The notes: generated by a model from the letters alone, not told the origin. A DNA stretch of 16,963 bases from an uncultured Solirubrobacter sp. (GCA_937871635.1 CALMNS010000245.1:3102-20064), one strand, 5' to 3'; counted from the first letter of the stretch, positions 7,227 through 14,770 are shown. Made by a program: numbers and translations.

Positions 7227-8091
7227 GTGACAGCATCCTCCCCGGTGTCGGCTCGTGATGTGATCGCAGCCATCTCGGAGGCGTACGCGTCCGGGACGCT
7301 CGTGGTGGTCGTCCACGGCCCCGACCCCCGCGCCGCGTCGTCGGTCGCGCGGCGCTAGGTCGGGGACCCGTCCTGGAGCTTCGAGGGTGGCTACGTCCCG
7401 ATCGACGGCAGCTCGCTGACCGTCGCGGACATGCGCGGGTTCCGCGGGCTGCGCATCGAGGAGGCGCCGGACGCCGAGTCGGGGGCGCTCGTGGTCCTGT
7501 TCGACGTCGACGGCGCCGCCCCGGGCATCGTCGACGAGCTGGTCGCGATGGCGCGCCGCGCCGCGCCGGGCTCGCGGCTGCTGCTGACCGCCACGTCTGC
7601 TCCCGCCCGCGCTTCGGCGCCGATCGTCCTCGGCCTGGACCTCTCCTCGCCGGATCCCGCGGGCGCCCTGAGGCAAGCCGCGTCCGGCGGCGAGCCTGGC
7701 GCCGACCGCAGCTCGTGTACGGGCTGCACTGGAGGACGTTCGAGCAGGTCGTCGGCGAGTTGTTCGCCCGCGAGGGGTTCGACGTCGAGCTGACGAGCCG
7801 CTCCGGTGACGGTGGCGTGGACCTGTTCGCGGCGCGCAAGGTCGGCGTGAGCTCGATGCTCTACGCCGTGCAGGCCAAGCGCTGGGCGGCGACCCGGCGA
7901 GTCGGGCCCTCGGTCGTGAGGGAGCTGCATGGCGTCGTCGAGCGAGACGGCGCCACTCGAGGGTGCTGGCGACGACCAGCTTCTTCACCGACGCCGCCCG
8001 AGGCGCCCAGGAAGATCTGCGCTTCCGCCTCGACCTGCTCGACTTCGCCGATCTGGCAGAATGGCTGCGTGGGACGCCTCGCTTCTCGTAG
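7227..8091 (+). pseudogene. Mrr-family restriction endonuclease, inactivated by a stop and two frameshifts
   Basis: GTG 7227 opens an alpha/beta N-terminal domain (SARDVIAAISEAYASGTLVV). An in-frame TAG at 7356-7358 interrupts it, and the same frame continues sensibly (VGDPSWSFEGG to LLLTATSAPARA). Near 7706 it shifts to frame 2, giving the Mrr catalytic domain: HWRTFEQVVGELFAREGFDV, SGDGGVDLFAA and VQAKRW, i.e. the D...QxK active-site pattern. Near GGG 7961-7963 it shifts to frame 1 (VLATTSFFTDAAR, LLDFADLAEWL) and ends at TAG 8089-8091. The original would be about 287 residues. Mrr enzymes cut DNA bearing foreign modification, or act as partners in restriction systems. Both shifts fit single-base losses in C or G runs, but the TAG needs a substitution (CAG to TAG would do), so true decay is favoured. 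Confidence 0.75.
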
Positions 8092-8144
8092 CGTAGCTGC
8101 GCCGCCCGGCGCCCGTACGGCAGGTCCTCGCCGGCGGACCATGA

Positions 8145-8275
8145 CTAGGATCGGACGCCAGGAGCGGATGGCCAGACACGCACGAAGACCCGCCGCGTCC
8201 ATCGGTCGAGGAAGTCGGCGAGCTCGGCGGCGACGCGATCCTCGCTCCATCGCTGGCGCACGAGCCGAAGTCTGA
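8145..8275 (-). pseudogene. Possible fragment of a repeat-type DNA-binding protein, reverse strand
   Basis: Reverse-strand reading gives RWSEDRVAAELADFLDRW, which looks like the first helix of the homing-endonuclease-associated-repeat type. An overlapping alternative frame gives MDAAGLRACLAIRSWRP, which resembles the AGLRxLxxAV end of such repeats. Together they suggest a short frameshifted fragment between the Mrr remnant and the nuclease-TOPRIM gene. No start or ribosome site is evident, and the match is by eye over about 40 residues. Confidence 0.22.
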
Positions 8276-8348
8276 CCGCGCCGTCGGCTCGCCTGCACCG
8301 AGCGCGTGGTCGACGCCCGGAGCGTGGGGCTGTGACATAGTCGCCCAT

Positions 8349-9404
8349 GTGGCCGCACCGGACTACTGCCCGTGCAGCGACCGATCGCTGGCCGACCGCC
8401 TCCGCCATCTGGAGGACCTCGACGCCGCCCCGCCGACTCCATCCCGGCCCGGACCTCTGACCGCCCGCCAGCGCGGCTACTGCCTGGAGGCGCTGCTGAC
8501 CGACGCGCTCGCCGCCGAGGGACTCGAACCTCGCGCCTCCTACCGGACGGCGGGCGAGCAGATCGACGGGTCGTTCGTCATCGACGGACGCGCGCTGCTC
8601 CTCGAAGCCAAGTGGCACGCCGACCGGCTGCCGGCCTCGGAGATCTATGCCTTCAAGGGCAAGGTCGACGGCAAGCTCGTCGGGACAATCGGGCTGATGC
8701 TCGCGGTCAACGGCTTCAGCGACGACGCCCCCGACACCCTCGCCGCCGGCAAGGACCTCAACGTCCTGCTGGCGGTGGGAGACGATCTCGTGTCAGCGCT
8801 CTCTCCCTCCGGATCGCTGCGGGGGATGGTCACCCACAAGCTGCGCGCCGCGGTCGACGCCGGCGCCGTGTTCGCCCCGTATCGCGTGACGATCGACGGC
8901 GCCAGCCGCCAGCCGGTTCGCGTCGAGCGCGACGATGCGGCACCGTCGATCACGTTCATCGTCGAGGGACCGCTGGACGAGAAGATCGTCGGCGTGCTCG
9001 GGCATCGCGTCCTGCGCGACGCCGGCTCGAGCCTGCGGGTCGAGACCCAGGCTGCTCGCGGGATCGAGAACGCCGGCCTGGTGGCCGGCGCCGTCCGCCA
9101 GCAGCTTGGTCCCGAGCCGCTGGTAGGCGTCGTCGTCGACGCGGACGCGGAGGATCCCGGCGAACGTCAGATGCGGCTGGGGATGACTCCCGCCGTCAGG
9201 GGCCGGCAGATCCCGATCATCGCTGCCGCCCCGACGCTCGAGGCGGACTGGCTCGCGGTCGGTCCCGACGTCGGCCGCAGGCATCGCGACCGGCTCGTCG
9301 AGCAGCGTCTCGCGCTGGTCCGGGTGGACGTGCTCGAGACGACGTCGGCGTCGTTCGCGCGCTTCGCCGGAATCCTGCGTCGCTACGCCGCCGACGTCGG
9401 CTAG
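8349..9404 (+). CDS. PD-(D/E)XK restriction endonuclease fused to a TOPRIM-like domain
   Basis: The protein has 351 residues from GTG 8349; CATAGT (8336-8341) lies 7 nt upstream, consistent with a leaderless start. Residues 1-25 form a short head with a CPC motif (Cys7, Cys9). Residues about 38-165 are an Mrr-like PD-(D/E)XK nuclease: Glu47 in RGYCLEALL, Asp73 in GEQIDGSF, then Glu86-Ala-Lys88 in LLEAKW. Residues about 200-340 look like TOPRIM: Glu206 in ITFIVEGPLDEKIV and Asp264/Asp266 in VVVDADAED, the E...DxD metal site. All key residues of both domains are present. TOPRIM domains occur in topoisomerases, primases and OLD-family nucleases. Two metal-dependent catalytic centres in one chain, beside a GHKL ATPase and a methyltransferase, suggest the effector of a defence system. 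That role is inferred; the domain calls are fairly firm. Confidence 0.82.
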   Translation: MAAPDYCPCSDRSLADRLRHLEDLDAAPPTPSRPGPLTARQRGYCLEALLTDALAAEGLEPRASYRTAGEQIDGSFVIDGRALLLEAKWHADRLPASEIYAFKGKVDGKLVGTIGLMLAVNGFSDDAPDTLAAGKDLNVLLAVGDDLVSALSPSGSLRGMVTHKLRAAVDAGAVFAPYRVTIDGASRQPVRVERDDAAPSITFIVEGPLDEKIVGVLGHRVLRDAGSSLRVETQAARGIENAGLVAGAVRQQLGPEPLVGVVVDADAEDPGERQMRLGMTPAVRGRQIPIIAAAPTLEADWLAVGPDVGRRHRDRLVEQRLALVRVDVLETTSASFARFAGILRRYAADVG

Positions 9405-9425
9405 CCCGACGCACTCCTCAGCTCA

Positions 9426-9453
9426 CGCGAATGGATCCTGAAGGTCCTTCGCG
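9426..9453 (+). terminator. Hairpin downstream of the nuclease-TOPRIM gene
   Basis: CGCGAA (9426-9431) pairs with TTCGCG (9448-9453). After a one-base bulge, GGA (9433-9435) pairs with TCC (9445-9447), leaving a 9-nt loop. It lies 22 nt after the stop and has no T tract. A plausible weak terminator. Confidence 0.35.
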
Positions 9454-9474
9454 CGGCGGTTCGGTGCATCCGGC

Positions 9475-9723
9475 TCACCTGCCGATGTCGCGCATGTCCC
9501 GGTCGTGTCGCTCTACGTCGGGATGAGGGCTGCCCTTCATCGCGTCGACCCAGTATCCCGCAGCGTCGACCGCGGCGACCAGGTCGTCGTACGCGGCGCC
9601 GAGATCGTCGGCCGCGGCGACCAGCACCTGCCGGCAGCGTTCGAGGACAGCCTCGCGGCGCGAATCGCCTTCGGCCGCCCCGGGCGCCCCCGCACGGGCG
9701 GGGGTAGGTCCCGTCCGGAGCAA
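9475..9723 (-). CDS. Small hypothetical protein between the island and the tRNA
   Basis: The reverse-strand frame has a convincing helical C-terminus: RREAVLERCRQVLVAAADDL, then YDDLVAAVDAAGYWVDAM and a charged end (HPDVERHDRDMRDIGR). The N-terminal part is Pro/Ala/Gly-rich and looks less like a protein. TTG 9723 is one possible start; the frame stays open to a TTG at 9810 and beyond, and no ribosome site decides between them. A 7-bp GC hairpin (9687-9704, CCCCCGC / GCGGGGG) lies inside the N-terminal region. No family is recognised. Position at the tRNA 3' end suggests it belongs to the inserted island. Confidence 0.4.
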   Translation of the reverse strand: MLRTGPTPARAGAPGAAEGDSRREAVLERCRQVLVAAADDLGAAYDDLVAAVDAAGYWVDAMKGSPHPDVERHDRDMRDIGR

Positions 9724-9824
9724 ACGGACCGAAACCAAGGCTCCGGGGGAAGTACCTCTCAGCCCATCCGCAGAGCCAGGCCGACCTGGTCGAGAATGGA
9801 GATCGACCAAACGGGTCCTCCCAA

Positions 9825-9898
9825 CGCCCCGAGCTGGATTCGAACCAGCGGCCTTCCCCTTAGGAGGGGGACGCTCTATCCAGCTGAGCTATCGGGGC
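9825..9898 (-). tRNA. tRNA-Arg (anticodon CCT)
   Basis: Read on the reverse strand, the acceptor stem GCCCCGA (9898-9892) pairs with TCGGGGC (9832-9826). The D arm is GCTC-AGCTGGATA-GAGC, the anticodon stem TCCCC/GGGGA with loop CTCCTAA (anticodon CCT, reading AGG), and the T arm GCTGG-TTCGAAT-CCAGC. The discriminator is G (9825), and CCA is not encoded. All four stems pair perfectly. Its 3' end points toward the accessory genes on the left, the usual arrangement when a tRNA serves as an integration site. Confidence 0.95.
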
Positions 9899-10035
9899 TT
9901 ACCAGAAGGAAGGCTAGAGGGCGGTTCTTTGGCCGCGCACGCTGCCAGTGAGTAGGTTTCTCGCCAGAGAAGGTGAATGCAACGGACGTGACGCGCGTGA
10001 GCGCGATGCACCCACTTGACCATTGGAGGGACCCG

Positions 10036-11742
10036 ATGAGGGAGTATCAAGAGGCTCCGCGCCCGCGGAAGCCGCTCTGGCCGGTGCTCATGGCACTGTG
10101 CCTCACCCTGTTCGTCGCCGCCTGCGGCGGGTCCGACGACGAGGGCTCCGGCGGCGGCGGCGAGGGCGGCAGCCCCGCGGAGTCGGCCTCGGCTGAGGGC
10201 AAGAAGGGCGGCAAGGCGACGATCCTCCTGCAGTCCTACCCCGACTACGTCGATCCGGGCCTCTCGTACACGGTGGAGGGGTGGCAGACCCTCACGCAGG
10301 TCTATCCCGGGCTGATGACCTTCCCGCACAAGGAGGGCAAGGCGGGGGCCGAGGTCGTGCCCGGCCTCGCCGCCGAGATGCCCAAGATCAGCAACGGCAA
10401 CAAGACCTACAGCTTCACCCTCCGCGAGGGCCTGACCTACTCCGACGGGACCCCGATCAAGGCGTCGGACTACGCGAACGTGGTCAAGCGCGCGCTCGAG
10501 CAGGACTCCCAGGGGGCCGGCTTCTACCTCCCGATCGAGGGCGCCGAGAAGTTCCTCGAGGAGAAGAAGGGCGAGATCTCGGGCATCAAGACCGACGACG
10601 CCGCCCGCACCATCGAGATCACCCTGACCGAGCCGCGCGGTGCGTTCGTCTACGAGCTCGCCGTGCCGTTCGGCGGCTTCGTCCCCGGCGACACGCCGGC
10701 CAAGAACCAGACGAAGAGCCCGCCTCCGGGTGCGGGCCGGTACATGATCAAGAACGTCAAGGTCAACCGGTCCTACACGCTGGCCAAGAACCCGAACTTC
10801 TCCAAGTCCCTGGAGGGAACCGCGGTGGACTCGGGCAACCTGGACCAGATCGACGTCCAGATCGACCGCTCACTGGCCAACCAGGCGACGAAGGTCGCCA
10901 ACAACTCGGCCGACTTCATGGTCGACGCCCCCCCGCCGGACCGGATCCCGGAGATCAAGCAGCGCTTCGCGAATCGCTACCACGAGTTCCCGACCAACTC
11001 CACGTTCTACTTCTTCATGAACTCGGAGGTGCCGCCGTTCGACGACCTCAAGGTGCGCCAGGCCGTCAACCACGCGATCGACATCAAGGCGATCAACCGG
11101 GTCCAGGGCAACGTGCTCACCCCCGCGCACACCACCCTGCCCCCCGGGGTGGCGGGCTACGAGAAGTCGGAGGACCTGTACCCCTTCGACCTCGAGAAGG
11201 CCAAGGCGCTCATCAAGGAGGCCGGCGCCGAGGGCGAGGAGGTCACCGTCTGGGGCAACCCCGAGACGGCGACCAAGGCGACGATCGAGTACTACACCGA
11301 CGTCCTCAACCAGATCGGCCTCAAGGCGAAGTCGAAGATCGTCTCCGCAGAGACATACTTCGCCACCGTCGGCAACCGCGACACGAAGGCGCAGACGGGC
11401 TGGGCGAACTGGTTCCAGGACTATCCGCACCCGTCGAACTTCATCGACGTGCTCGTCAACCCGAACAAGGTCGTCGAGTCGGGCAACAACAACTACTCCT
11501 ACAACGCCGCCGACAAGGAGCTGGGCGCCAAGATCGACAAGCTCAACGCCGAGCCCGAGCTGACCGACGAGGTGCTCAAGCAGTGGGCGGCCGTCGACCG
11601 GGAGATCCAGGAGAAGGCCTACTGGGGCATGTACGGCAACCGCAAGCAGGTGACGTTCATGTCCGAGCGCATGGACTTCGAGAACTGCAAGGGTGAGTCC
11701 GTCCTGACCACCCACGACTACTCGCGCTTCTGCCTCAAGTAG
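10036..11742 (+). CDS. Dipeptide/oligopeptide ABC transporter substrate-binding lipoprotein
   Basis: The protein has 568 residues. ATG 10036 follows GGAGGG (10025-10030) at 5 nt, which fixes the start. A lipoprotein signal precedes the lipobox: basic RPRK, hydrophobic LWPVLMALCLTLFVA, then VAAC with Cys30. A Gly/Ser/Glu-rich linker (about 32-55) tethers the mature protein to the membrane. The body fits the family-5 extracellular solute-binding proteins (OppA/DppA): YVDPGLSY, FTLREGLTYSDGTPIKASDY, FYFFMNSEVPPFDDLKVRQAVNHAID and a late WANWFQDYPHPSNF segment. It would capture peptides, or another substrate of this family, outside the cell and pass them to the permeases encoded next. First gene of the operon; a hairpin follows it at 11768-11795. 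Exact ligand cannot be read from sequence. Confidence 0.92.
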   Translation: MREYQEAPRPRKPLWPVLMALCLTLFVAACGGSDDEGSGGGGEGGSPAESASAEGKKGGKATILLQSYPDYVDPGLSYTVEGWQTLTQVYPGLMTFPHKEGKAGAEVVPGLAAEMPKISNGNKTYSFTLREGLTYSDGTPIKASDYANVVKRALEQDSQGAGFYLPIEGAEKFLEEKKGEISGIKTDDAARTIEITLTEPRGAFVYELAVPFGGFVPGDTPAKNQTKSPPPGAGRYMIKNVKVNRSYTLAKNPNFSKSLEGTAVDSGNLDQIDVQIDRSLANQATKVANNSADFMVDAPPPDRIPEIKQRFANRYHEFPTNSTFYFFMNSEVPPFDDLKVRQAVNHAIDIKAINRVQGNVLTPAHTTLPPGVAGYEKSEDLYPFDLEKAKALIKEAGAEGEEVTVWGNPETATKATIEYYTDVLNQIGLKAKSKIVSAETYFATVGNRDTKAQTGWANWFQDYPHPSNFIDVLVNPNKVVESGNNNYSYNAADKELGAKIDKLNAEPELTDEVLKQWAAVDREIQEKAYWGMYGNRKQVTFMSERMDFENCKGESVLTTHDYSRFCLK

Positions 11743-11767
11743 ACGCAAGCTCGGACTTCTCCCTCGA

Positions 11768-11795
11768 CCCCTCGGCGGCCGTCGCCGCCGAGGGG
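11768..11795 (+). promoter_or_regulatory. 12-bp intergenic hairpin between binding-protein and permease genes
   Basis: CCCCTCGGCGGC (11768-11779), loop CGTC, GCCGCCGAGGGG (11784-11795): a perfect 12-bp stem starting 25 nt after the binding-protein stop. Hairpins at this point in ABC importer operons are known to stabilise the upstream message or attenuate downstream transcription, giving more binding protein than permease. If the permease is translated from further upstream, the hairpin is instead coding. Confidence 0.5.
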
Positions 11796-11813
11796 CCCGG
11801 CGAGGAGCGCCGC

Positions 11814-12776
11814 ATCGAGGGGCTCGGGCCCTGGAAGCTTGCGCTCCGCCGGCTCCGGCGCAACCGCGTCGCGCTCTTCTTCCTCGGCCTCTTCGCGCTG
11901 ATCGTCGCGCTGTCGCTCTGCGCCCCGATCTACTCGAAGTCGATCGCCGAGGTCTCCCCGACGCGCAACAACCTGACGGGTCAGATCGTCCGTGACGGCC
12001 AGCGGGTCGACGTCGTGTCGGTGGACGGCAAGCCGATCGGCCCCGGCCTCTCGAGGAAGTACCTGCTCGGAGCGGATCGCAACGGCCGCGACGTCGCGGT
12101 GCGGCTCCTCTACGGCGGGCGCAACTCGCTGCTGGTCGGCTTCGGGGCCGCCCTCGTCACGGCGACCCTCGCCGTCTCCCTCGGGCTCATCGCGGGCTAC
12201 TTCCGGGGCTGGGCGGACCGGGTGATCTCCGGCGTGTTCGACATCATCTGGTCGTTCCCGGTGCTGCTGCTGGCCATCGCGCTCGGCACCGCGCTCGCGA
12301 TCGGCGGCCTCGACCTCGGCCTCTTCACGATCGGCGGCAGCTCGCTGTGGATCCCGACGCTGGTCATCGGGCTTGTCTACGTGCCGTACCTGGGCCGGCC
12401 CATCCGCGGCCAGGTGCTCTCGCTGCGCGAGAAGGAGTTCGTCGAGGCGGCGATCGCCCAGGGGATGCGGCCCGGGCGGATCATGTTCTCGGAGATCCTG
12501 CCCAACGTGACCTCGACCATCCTCGTCTTCGGCACGCTGATCATCGCCAACAACATCATCACCGAGGCGGCCCTCTCGTTCCTGGGCGCGGGCATCCAGT
12601 CGCCGGCGCCGTCGTGGGGCAACCTGATCGGCGACGGGGTCGACTTCCTGGCCACCGCCCCGCACCTCGCGATCGTCCCGGGCATCGCCATCGTCCTCAC
12701 CGTGCTGTCGCTCAACGTGTTCGGCGACGGCCTCCGCGACGCGCTCGACCCGCGCGCCAAGGTGCGGCTCCGCTAG
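11814..12776 (+). CDS. Oligopeptide ABC transporter permease (OppC/DppC-like), unusual start
   Basis: The inner-membrane permease subunit of the importer. From ATC 11814 it has 320 residues, near the family's usual length. An OppC-type N-terminus (GPWKLALRRLRRNRVALFF) leads into a first membrane helix (about 11870-11935), then a periplasmic loop with GADRNGRDV, further helices and the EAA-type ATPase-contact loop (EFVEAAIAQGMRPGRIMFSEILPN). No ATG, GTG or TTG occurs in frame between the upstream stop (11694-11696) and GTG 12015. Starting at 12015 would remove the first helix. ATC 11814 has GAGGAG (11802-11807) at 6 nt. Alternatively, a longer form could begin near GTA 11739, overlapping the previous TAG. 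A base error is also possible. Product is sure; start is not. Confidence 0.85.
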   Translation: MEGLGPWKLALRRLRRNRVALFFLGLFALIVALSLCAPIYSKSIAEVSPTRNNLTGQIVRDGQRVDVVSVDGKPIGPGLSRKYLLGADRNGRDVAVRLLYGGRNSLLVGFGAALVTATLAVSLGLIAGYFRGWADRVISGVFDIIWSFPVLLLAIALGTALAIGGLDLGLFTIGGSSLWIPTLVIGLVYVPYLGRPIRGQVLSLREKEFVEAAIAQGMRPGRIMFSEILPNVTSTILVFGTLIIANNIITEAALSFLGAGIQSPAPSWGNLIGDGVDFLATAPHLAIVPGIAIVLTVLSLNVFGDGLRDALDPRAKVRLR

Positions 12777-12804
12777 TGGCCCCTTCCGGACGGAACCGCT
12801 AGCC

Positions 12805-13755
12805 GTGCTGCGCTTCACCGTCCGGCGCCTGGCGCAGACCTTCTTCGTGCTGATCGCGCTGTCGATCATCACCTTCGTCATCTTCAACGTCATCCCGAAC
12901 GGCGATCCGGCGCTCCGCCTGGCCGGCCGGACGCCGAACCCGGCGGTCGTGCAGCAGATCCGCGAGGACTTCGGCTTCAACGACCCGCTGCCCACCCAGT
13001 ACGCGAACCTGATGGAGAAGACCTTCAAGGGCGAGCTCGAGTCCTACTCCAACGGCACCAACGTGCGCGAGGAGCTGCTGCGCGGGCTGCCCAACACCGC
13101 GTCGCTGGTCATCGGGGCCGCGATCATCTGGGTGGTCCTCGGGGTCCTGTTCGGGATCCTGGCCGCGAAGTACGCCGGGCGGATCCCCGACCGGCTGATC
13201 ACCATCATCGGCATCGTGGGGATCTCCCTGCCCGTCTTCTGGGTGGGCGCCCTCCTCCTCTACTACCTGACCTTCAAGGTGTCGCTCTTCCCACCCGGCG
13301 GCTACACGCCGCTGACCGAGGACCCGGTCCAGTGGCTCTACCACATGATCCTGCCCTGGACGACGCTCTCCATCCTCTTCATCGGCTTCTACTCGCGGCT
13401 GCTGCGGTCCAACATCCTCGACACGGTCAACGAGGACTACGTGCGCACCGCGCGGGCCAAGGGGCTGAGCGAGCGGCGGATCACCACGCGCCACGTGCTC
13501 CGCAACGCGCTCATCCCGATCGTCACCCTCTTCGGGCTCGACTTCGGCGCGGCGTTCGGCGGCGGGGCGATCCTCACCGAGTCGATCTTCAACCTGCAGG
13601 GCGTCGGCCAGTACGCCGCCGACTCGATCGGCACGCTCGACCTGCCGCCCATCCTCGGGACCGTGCTCTACGGGGCGTTCTTCATCGTCCTGCTCTCCGC
13701 GCTGGTGGACATCGCCTACGCGTTCCTCGACCCCCGGATCCGGCTCAGTGGCTGA
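12805..13755 (+). CDS. Oligopeptide ABC transporter permease (OppB/DppB-like)
   Basis: A 316-residue inner-membrane permease, GTG start at 12805, 28 nt after the first permease. The start is typical of OppB/DppB: MLRFTVRRLAQTFFVLIALS helix, then VIFNVIPNGDPA. It is followed by the DFGFNDPLPTQYANLM block and five further hydrophobic segments. The cytoplasmic EAA-type loop that docks with the ATPases is DYVRTARAKGLSERRITTRH-VLRNALIP. It pairs with the OppC-like protein to form the channel. The gene lies after the C-type permease, the reverse of the common B-then-C order. Its end overlaps the next gene by 8 nt. Confidence 0.92.
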   Translation: MLRFTVRRLAQTFFVLIALSIITFVIFNVIPNGDPALRLAGRTPNPAVVQQIREDFGFNDPLPTQYANLMEKTFKGELESYSNGTNVREELLRGLPNTASLVIGAAIIWVVLGVLFGILAAKYAGRIPDRLITIIGIVGISLPVFWVGALLLYYLTFKVSLFPPGGYTPLTEDPVQWLYHMILPWTTLSILFIGFYSRLLRSNILDTVNEDYVRTARAKGLSERRITTRHVLRNALIPIVTLFGLDFGAAFGGGAILTESIFNLQGVGQYAADSIGTLDLPPILGTVLYGAFFIVLLSALVDIAYAFLDPRIRLSG

Positions 13756-14766
13756 GGCCCTGCTCACCGTGGAGGACCTGCGGGTCGGCTTCGAGACCGA
13801 CGACGGGCGCGTGCAGGCCGTCGACGGCGTCTCCTTCGAGCTGCGCGAGGGCGAGGTGCTCGCCATCGTCGGGGAGTCCGGCTCGGGCAAGTCGGTCACC
13901 GCCCAGACGATCATGGGGCTCACCCGCTCGCCCAACGCCGCCTTCGAGGGCCGCATCGGCTTCGAGGGGGAGGACCTGCTCAACGCCTCCCAGGAGCAGC
14001 TGCGCCGGGTCCGCGGCAACGAGATCGCGATGATCTTCCAGGACCCGATGACCTCGCTGCACCCGGTCTACAAGCTCGGGTGGCAGATCGCCGAGCAGAT
14101 CCAGGCCCACGAGCAGGTCTCCAAGGCCGACGCCCGCGAGCGCGCGACCGAGCTCCTGCGCCGCGTGGGGATCCCGTCGCCCGAGTCGCGGATCGACAAC
14201 TACCCGCACGAGTTCTCCGGCGGCATGCGCCAGCGGGCGATGATCGCCATGGCGCTGGCCAACTCGCCCCGGATCCTGATCGCCGACGAGCCGACCACCG
14301 CACTCGACGTGACCATCCAGGCGCAGATCATCTCGCTGATCGGGGACCTGCGCTCCGAGCTCGGCTCGGTCATCCTCATCACCCACGACCTCGGCGTGGT
14401 GGCCGAGATCGCCGACCGCGTGCTCGTCATGTACGGCGGGATGGTGGTCGAGCAGGGGACGCTCGAAGAGCTCTTCTACAACCCGCAGCACCCCTACACG
14501 TGGGGCCTGCTGGGCTCCCTGGCCCGGGTCGACGGCGTCAAGCCGCGCCGGCTGCCCTCGATCGCCGGCGCGCCCCCGTCGCTCATCGCCCCGCCCAAGG
14601 GCTGCCGCTTCCGCACGCGCTGCCCGCACGAGTTCGACCGCTGCGCCGAGCTGCCCCCGCTCGCGGCGCGCGCGGGCGGGACGCAGATCGACCGCTGCTG
14701 GCTCTCGCCGCAGGAGAAGGCGGCCAAGCGCGCCGTCGAGGGCCGGATCGGGCTCGAGGCGACGGC

Positions 14767-14770
<4 letters not shown>
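13748..14770 (+). CDS. Oligopeptide ABC transporter ATP-binding protein (OppD/DppD-like)
   Basis: A 340-residue ATPase powering the importer on the cytoplasmic face. The GTG start at 13748 lies inside the end of the permease gene, so the two are coupled. Walker A is GESGSGKS, the Q-loop is IFQDPMTSL, the signature is FSGGMRQR, Walker B is ILIADEPTTALD and the switch is ITHDL. The C-terminal oligopeptide-type extension has the HPYTWGLLGSL block and the cluster CRFRTRCPHEFDRC plus a later Cys-Trp. These conserved cysteines belong to the Opp/Dpp ATPase tail, for which iron-sulphur binding has been reported in some homologues. It forms a heterodimer with the next gene product. Confidence 0.95.

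Noticed and set aside
8518..8531. GGGACTCGAACC, resembling a tRNA T-arm and so a possible attachment-site copy
   Set aside because: It lies inside the nuclease coding frame, differs from the tRNA-Arg T-arm and is not flanked by other tRNA sequence.
9687..9704. CCCCCGC-ACGG-GCGGGGG hairpin as terminator of the tRNA
   Set aside because: It is more than 120 nt from the tRNA end, has no T run and lies inside the possible small protein frame. A short GC hairpin is expected by chance in such DNA.
9740..9790. GGGCTGAGAGG-like stretch on the reverse strand suggesting a TPP riboswitch
   Set aside because: The second conserved half of the TPP aptamer (the GAACCTGATC region) is absent and no thiamine gene follows.
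9505..9951. Forward-strand open frame crossing the tRNA
   Set aside because: It runs through the tRNA-Arg gene in antisense, has no ribosome site and no protein-like pattern. The reverse strand holds the more credible small protein.
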